64,000 nt of DNA from Volvox africanus (Eukaryota; Chlorophyta; Chlorophyceae; Chlamydomonadales; Volvocaceae): NCBI GenBank assembly GCA_030268105.1, contig BSDZ01000078.1, forward strand, positions 1,966,001-2,030,000, in the 5' to 3' direction. The notes under the pieces are model-generated. The model did not search any database, had not been told where the DNA came from, and was given only the letters and a program-made list of their open reading frames with translations. Below are positions 59,226-64,000 of this stretch, piece after piece. Every line of letters starts with the position of its first letter. Positions within the stretch are counted from its first letter, which is position 1. The translations under genes and the position numbers were made by a program.

Positions 59226-62200
59226 GATCAAAAAGCGAAATAATACAGTACCTCTAGTACGTGTAAGCTCCTTGAATTTTGCGTTCAGGTAAGCAATTGC
59301 AGTAGCGCAGAGACCTGGCCCCCTTGACCACAAATGAAAATCGGATGAACCTGGTCAGCTATAGGTCCAGCTTTCAGGTCCTTCACTGATACAGTGAACA
59401 TGTATAATTGATTAAATTTACGAGCGGACCATTCATTCGCACAACAGCATCGTTGACTGTTGACGCCGTGCAAGGTAACGATTCCGATGAGCCTCAATCA
59501 TGATCCGAACTCCGACATTCTGGTTGCAAACTGTCGCACAAGGTTAACCCACGTGACACTTATATAAATAAATACAACTGATATGCCTACAGGAATCCTC
59601 TACCTGCGGAAAAAAGGAATGCCACCGTGCAAAAAAGTAACAACACACACCATTCCTCAAACCCCGGCCCAAAACATGGCGAACCTCGTGACGCAACTGA
59701 GCACGATAGGTAGACCGAAATGAAAGGCAGGTGGCGGACGTCTGTACAAGGAAGTAAGTAGCATTAAGAAAATATGCGGAGCCTGTGACTGCAGCTGTAC
59801 GGTGAATGAAAAACGGTATATAACACTTTTACCACAGAACAGAAGGACTTAGTGAGAGTGCAGTTGCGGCAAACAAATGCCCGTCACAAGCACCGCCCAG
59901 ACTGCACGCAACCCAAACTAGAGGGCCATGATTAATGAGTACGTGATCATAAACGTTTCATACAGGAACGCGCATTGTGTCCGCCTAGTCCTATCGCATC
60001 ATTATTGAGATCGGGGACACGACATCACATGAGGAGGCTCAAAGGGAATTGCATGCAGAAAAGATTATATTGGAGGTGACCGTGTACGGGCTGCGGTGTC
60101 GAGATCGGCCGACGTCCACTATGTGGCCACGTCAGTGGAGTCACACATGCCTGGGAGTTATGTCGCTCTGTCGTCACCGCTGACGATGCACTCATAGGCG
60201 ATGATAAGGGTATGTGGCAGTTGGGGAGCAGCCAGCACGGCTGCATGCGGTCTTCAGCGCCGCCACGGCAATGTCTTGATTGGTCTCCAGCAAGGAATTC
60301 GTCGTCGATACCGAAGTCATAGGTGTGGGTGATGGCTGTGTTAGTGTGCACCGCACAGTTTGCTAACTACAACAGTTCAAAGGTCCGTGACTGTGGTTGG
60401 CGTGGCAATCGAGCTCGCTGGCATGCCTCCATAGCTATAGTGGATGCGTGCGTGCTGATAGCTGAGACCTGGATGCGTTACTGTTTGAAGGTCGAAGAAT
60501 TATACACGGAGGTATCATGCCCTGCACTTGGGTCATTCTTCTGTTGTCTTGGTCCCACGGATTCGGTTCTTGTCTTCGTCCTTCAGGCATTCAGAATAGC
60601 AACGCGCAATCCCTTCTTTGCGACAGAACTACCCCATCATTTTTGTCCTGGACAATGTCCGAAGTCTGCATGTCCGCCTTCCACATACACGTCGGATTAT
60701 TATAAAATCGTCACTTTAAACAGTCCCCCAAAAGGCGATTCTTCCGTGCGGCCCTTGGCCATGGACTTCACTGGCAATGTGGATGCCGTACGTGGACGGC
60801 CCATCCGACCCGGGAACCACCCCTGGTCAGACCCTCTTGCGCTCTGGACCGTGCCTCGCCCAGTTCCACTGCCCTTCTAATTCCGCGTGCCATTCGCCAG
60901 CATAATGTATTTGACAATTTACACGTCTTCACGCCGTATTCAGCGTGCTCGACTTGCTTGCACGACTATTTGCACGATTACTTCGGCTTGCTTTCTTTCC
61001 CAATTCCTGATTCTGCAAGTGGCTGATTCAGCCAGCCAGAAACCTTATTGACATAACCGAAAACCAGGAAGCTCCGCCTGTACTAGCCTAGCCCCTTTTG
61101 AAAACTTATCACTTTGGTACCCTCCACATCAACGTAAAACCCACGACAAATATACACAAGTAAACAGCACGATACAGCGCAGGTCATCTAAACCCATTCT
61201 GGCGTATATACTCGATGTGTTCTGCAAACTTGTGCGTGGTCCTGCATACACCCGTGGGTCTATCCGCAACATAGCACATCATCAACAGGCAGTTCCGAAC
61301 ATAAAACGTAAAAGTGAACGCACAGAATCAACAAGCAAGTACGTTCAACAACGGCAACGATGCACCGGTGACATGCGGCTCCATTTTAATGAGACCAAAC
61401 CCGAGCCCGAGCCCAAACCCTTTCCAACCTTTCTCTATCCAGATGCGGATCGTACTTATTTCTACAAAGATGCAAGAAGCAGAATACATGTTCCCAAAAG
61501 CAGAACGTCTCTCCTTCCCGTTGCTAGCCTTTTTACGCCCAGAGAGACAAAGCACGGAGTAGGCAGGGGGAGGTTACCCATGTGAGGCATGCACCCTTAC
61601 GCCGCAGCCCACGGGGAGTACTGAAAGCCACTTCCAAGCAGTGGGTTGCAGAATCTCCAAGCAGCAGCACCACACTCACATATCGTTTGGAGGTGCAACG
61701 ATTCCAATCGTAGCTGATGAGCACTCCAACCGTGCTCCAAACCCTGCCTTCTCCTTCCCATCTCACCCCTCACAGCCGCACAGCTACAGCGATATGACCA
61801 TCCGCTCGCTGCATTCCTACCAAGCCTCCTCTGAATCCGGTCCCTGCTGCTGCTGTTGCTCTGCTGCATTAGATAGACAAGAGATCCGGTCCCTGCTGCT
61901 GCTGCTGCTCTGCTGCATTAGATAGACAAGAGATCTGGTCCCTGCTGCTGCTGCTGCTGCTCTGCTGCATTAGATAGATAAGAGATCCGGTCCCTGCTGC
62001 TGCTGTTGCTCTGCTGCATTAGATAGACAAGAGATCCGGTCCCTGCTGCTGCTGCTGCTCTGCTGCATTAGATAGACAAGAGATGGCACCCCGCCCTCCC
62101 CCCATCTCATCTCATTTCACCTCGTCCCTGGACTCTTGGTTCTATAGTTTCTCATCTCATTTCACACTCTCTCCCCTGTCATGCTACCGTTAGTTAAATC

Positions 62201-62348
62201 CTCAGGGATTTATGAGGCAGTCCGAGCAACGGGACTTGCACCGCGAATGGCTCGTCCCCGCCCCCCCCCCCCGCAATTCTCCGATTTTCTACCTCCTCCC
62301 TGGAACTTGAGCTACAGTTAAGGAGCCTAAAACCGGAGATCCACAGCC
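59226..62348. other. Intergenic region between DCP1 and the DNL zinc-finger gene
   Basis: Positions 59226-59600 should be the DCP1 promoter and 5' UTR. The plus frame 60323-60880 (185 codons, ending RPVPLPF) and 61217-61585 (122 codons) are the longest clean frames. Neither shows a domain or neighbouring exon, and I treat both as chance. Positions 61836-62083 are a tandem repeat. Positions 62100-62348 are probably the 3' UTR of the DNL gene. Confidence 0.5.
61836..62083. repeat. 49-bp minisatellite, five copies
   Basis: Copies start at 61836, 61885, 61934, 61986 and 62035. The third is 52 bp because of one extra CTG. Each copy contains a CTG run and GCATTAGATAGACAAGAGA. The copies are about 95% identical. 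Confidence 0.93.
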
Positions 62349-63975
62349 TCACTCCTGCCGCCGCCGCTGCTGCTGCTGTTCCCATCCGCTCACACGGCCA
62401 CCCTTTCGGAAGAAGTCTAGGTCCTCAAGCGCGGGCCGCAGCGCCTCCGGGACCTCTTCCAGGGTCAGTGGTGGTGGCGATGGCGGTGGCGCCACACGCT
62501 TTCCATTTTGATACACGGTTCGCCGGGACTGGTCCCACAGATTCAGGTGGTCGCGAATCAGATGCCATTTGGCGCAGCGCGCGCACTGGGCAAAGACGGT
62601 GCCCCGACTGAAGGACTCCGGGCTGATGGGCTTTACATTCACGGTACGGCAGCCGTTGGCCAGGCAGGTAAAGCGGAGCTGCATGTATAGTAGTCAGCCC
62701 CCCAAAAGCCGGGTGGTCGAAATGTGTGAAGGTATGAAAGTAGGTATTAGCGCGTTGGGAGCGAAGAAAGGGCAACACGGGTTGGCAAGTCGTAAAAGAG
62801 GATGTGTTTGCTTGCTTTCAAGCAAGTGTGCAATCAACGACTGAGCTCATGAACAACGGATAACACACTTATTGGAGCACATCAGAGCACCTCCACAGGA
62901 ACGCCAGAACACATCCTTATTAGCATACTGGTTAGCATACTGGTTAGCACATGGAGACCTAAGGAGTCACATCCCGAATCATTCCTCGCCGACCCAAATT
63001 GAGAAAAAATTATCTGTCTGTAAGATTCTTTCCCGTCCCCCTCTTCTTCTTCCCGTGTCGGTGAGGTTTGGGTTCTGCGCGGCTCACCATTTTGGTCCTT
63101 CGCGGTGAAGTGCTTGAAGTCCGGAACACGTCAACATCCTGAAAGAAACGTCAAGGGGACGAAGTGGTTGAAGTGGATGAAGAGGGTCATCCGTCGGACA
63201 AGGGGTCGGACAAGGGGAGGAGATGCGGGTGCATGGGTTTTCGCGCGGCAGCCAGAATTCCTCGCTCGGTTCTGTCAAAGCGGAAAGGGGGAACAAGGAA
63301 ATAATGCAGCACCCTAAGATACCTCGCCAAATAGAACCTACCACATCCACATCTGAGTCCACACTGGCAGTGGGCACATGCACGATGCCGGTACAGCTGG
63401 AGGTGGGATGGTCTGTGGCTGCTGCTGAGGAGGCGGGCAGGTCTACCCCAGCATCCCAATCTACAGCCTCCGGTTCGACATCAATCAGGGGTCCGTCGCT
63501 AATAAGCGTTAGGGAGGTGGGCTGTTGTGCCACAGCTTGGTGGATCAGGCTAAAGGAAGGTGGCTCAGGAGAAGGGATTGGCCTTCGTGCAGGCAAGGAC
63601 TTCGACCGCACGAATTTGGCGCGCCTTGCGAAGGTTGACTCCTGCGCGCTTTCGCGTTCCTCCACACGTGGAATGACAAACGCTGCACCACGGACGTTGT
63701 AATACTGGTCCTGCATTTATCATAAAGAGATGCACATAACATAACATGGTACTCACAACTGGGGTGCCACGTCAGCTAAGAGCAACATGTATATGGGAAT
63801 ACGGGACGCGAACCTGCATAGCATCCAAAAGCCAGAGAGTTCCGGAAGGCAAAGCGACTGGGCGCGAAGGTTCACGAGGTCCGCGGGGCGGACTCGGCAT
63901 GGCGCTGGCCCTGACGAAAAGGCCCCGGCGCGATGCCCGGCAGCAAGTTGGAACACAAGAGCTCTTGACGAACAT
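62349..63975 (-). CDS. DNL-type zinc-finger protein, organellar HSP70 escort (HEP/Zim17 family)
   Basis: Zim17/HEP proteins keep mitochondrial or chloroplast HSP70 soluble and active. Three phase-0 exons: 63975-63814, 63710-63342, 62678-62349, giving 286 aa. Residues 1 to about 30 (MFVKSSCVP, CCRASRRGLFVRAS) look like a chloroplast transit peptide with a VRA-S type cleavage site. Residues 55-177 are a poorly conserved middle (DQYYNVRGAAFVIPRVEE, then Ser/Pro/Asp-rich). The zinc finger is in exon 3: LRFTCLANGCRTVN, ESFSRGTVFAQCARCAKWHL and IRDHLNLW. The second Cys pair is the usual CxxC. The first is CLANGC (Cx4C) rather than the usual CxxC. The tail is Gln/Arg-rich. I start at 63975, the first ATG; the window ends 25 bp upstream, so an upstream exon cannot be excluded. 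Chloroplast rather than mitochondrial location is inference. Confidence 0.82.
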
Positions 63976-64000
63976 GATCACGAAATGTTTAGCAAACGCC

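Noticed and set aside
60323..60880. Plus-strand frame of 185 codons
   Set aside because: It is the longest clean frame in the DCP1-DNL gap, but has no domain, no flanking exons and no codon bias like the neighbours. It is kept only as a remark.
61836..62083. CRISPR-like array of direct repeats
   Set aside because: The copies are contiguous with no unique spacers, and the genome is eukaryotic. It is a minisatellite.
1..64000. tRNA, rRNA, retroelement or viral genes
   Set aside because: I looked for conserved rRNA words, cloverleaf-like B boxes and reverse-transcriptase or integrase motifs by eye and saw none. A covariance-model and translated search would be decisive.

Overview
This is nuclear DNA of a green alga, most likely a volvocine (Volvox/Chlamydomonas relatives). 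The evidence is intron-rich genes with GT-AG introns, GC-rich exons coding for long Ala/Gly/Ser/Gln runs, TGTAA-type polyadenylation words after several stops, a divergent H2A/H2B pair with plant-algal-style proteins and 3' hairpins instead of poly(A) signals, an organellar helical-repeat (OPR-like) protein, and chloroplast-targeted chaperones. I saw no rRNA, tRNA, intact transposon or viral gene.

Layout. 1-1.6 kb: intergenic, perhaps the edge of a minus-strand gene. 1.6-12.65 kb (+): a RecN-family SMC-like ATPase, 15 exons, about 1,695 aa, with a very long disordered tail. 14.25-17.65 kb (-): a small secreted cysteine-rich protein made of four repeated modules, several bounded by phase-1 introns. 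18.9-25.6 kb (+): SMG8, a nonsense-mediated decay factor. 25.7-27.0 kb: histone H2A (-) and H2B (+) sharing a 249-bp promoter. 27.2-30.4 kb (-): OPR/FASTK-like protein, one 1,071-codon frame. 32.0-42.6 kb (+): ATAD5/Elg1-type alternative clamp-loader large subunit, about 2,515 aa in 10 exons. 45.0-50.8 kb (-): chloroplast chaperonin CPN60 beta, 13 exons, 578 aa. 50.8-57.9 kb: a long stretch with coding-like patches that I could not resolve into a gene. 57.9-59.2 kb (-): decapping activator DCP1, intronless. 59.2-62.3 kb: mostly non-coding, with a 49-bp tandem repeat. 62.3-64.0 kb (-): DNL zinc-finger protein (organellar HSP70 escort type).

Exon models were built by hand from splice sites, reading-phase continuity and family motifs. 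For RecN, the Cys-rich protein, ATAD5, CPN60 and the DNL protein every junction keeps phase. SMG8 is phase-consistent except for one unresolved stretch at 20.37-20.77 kb. The genes do not form one pathway. They fall into themes: genome maintenance (RecN, ATAD5, histones), mRNA quality control and decay (SMG8, DCP1), and organelle biogenesis (CPN60, DNL protein, OPR protein, possibly RecN).

The most unusual signals are the modular Cys-rich gene; two short words that recur far above chance across unrelated genes (GGTTTCGGAGC, ten exact copies on either strand, and the palindrome GACCCATGGGTC, four exact copies); an inverted pair of telomere-like repeats inside a CPN60 intron; and the oversized RecN.
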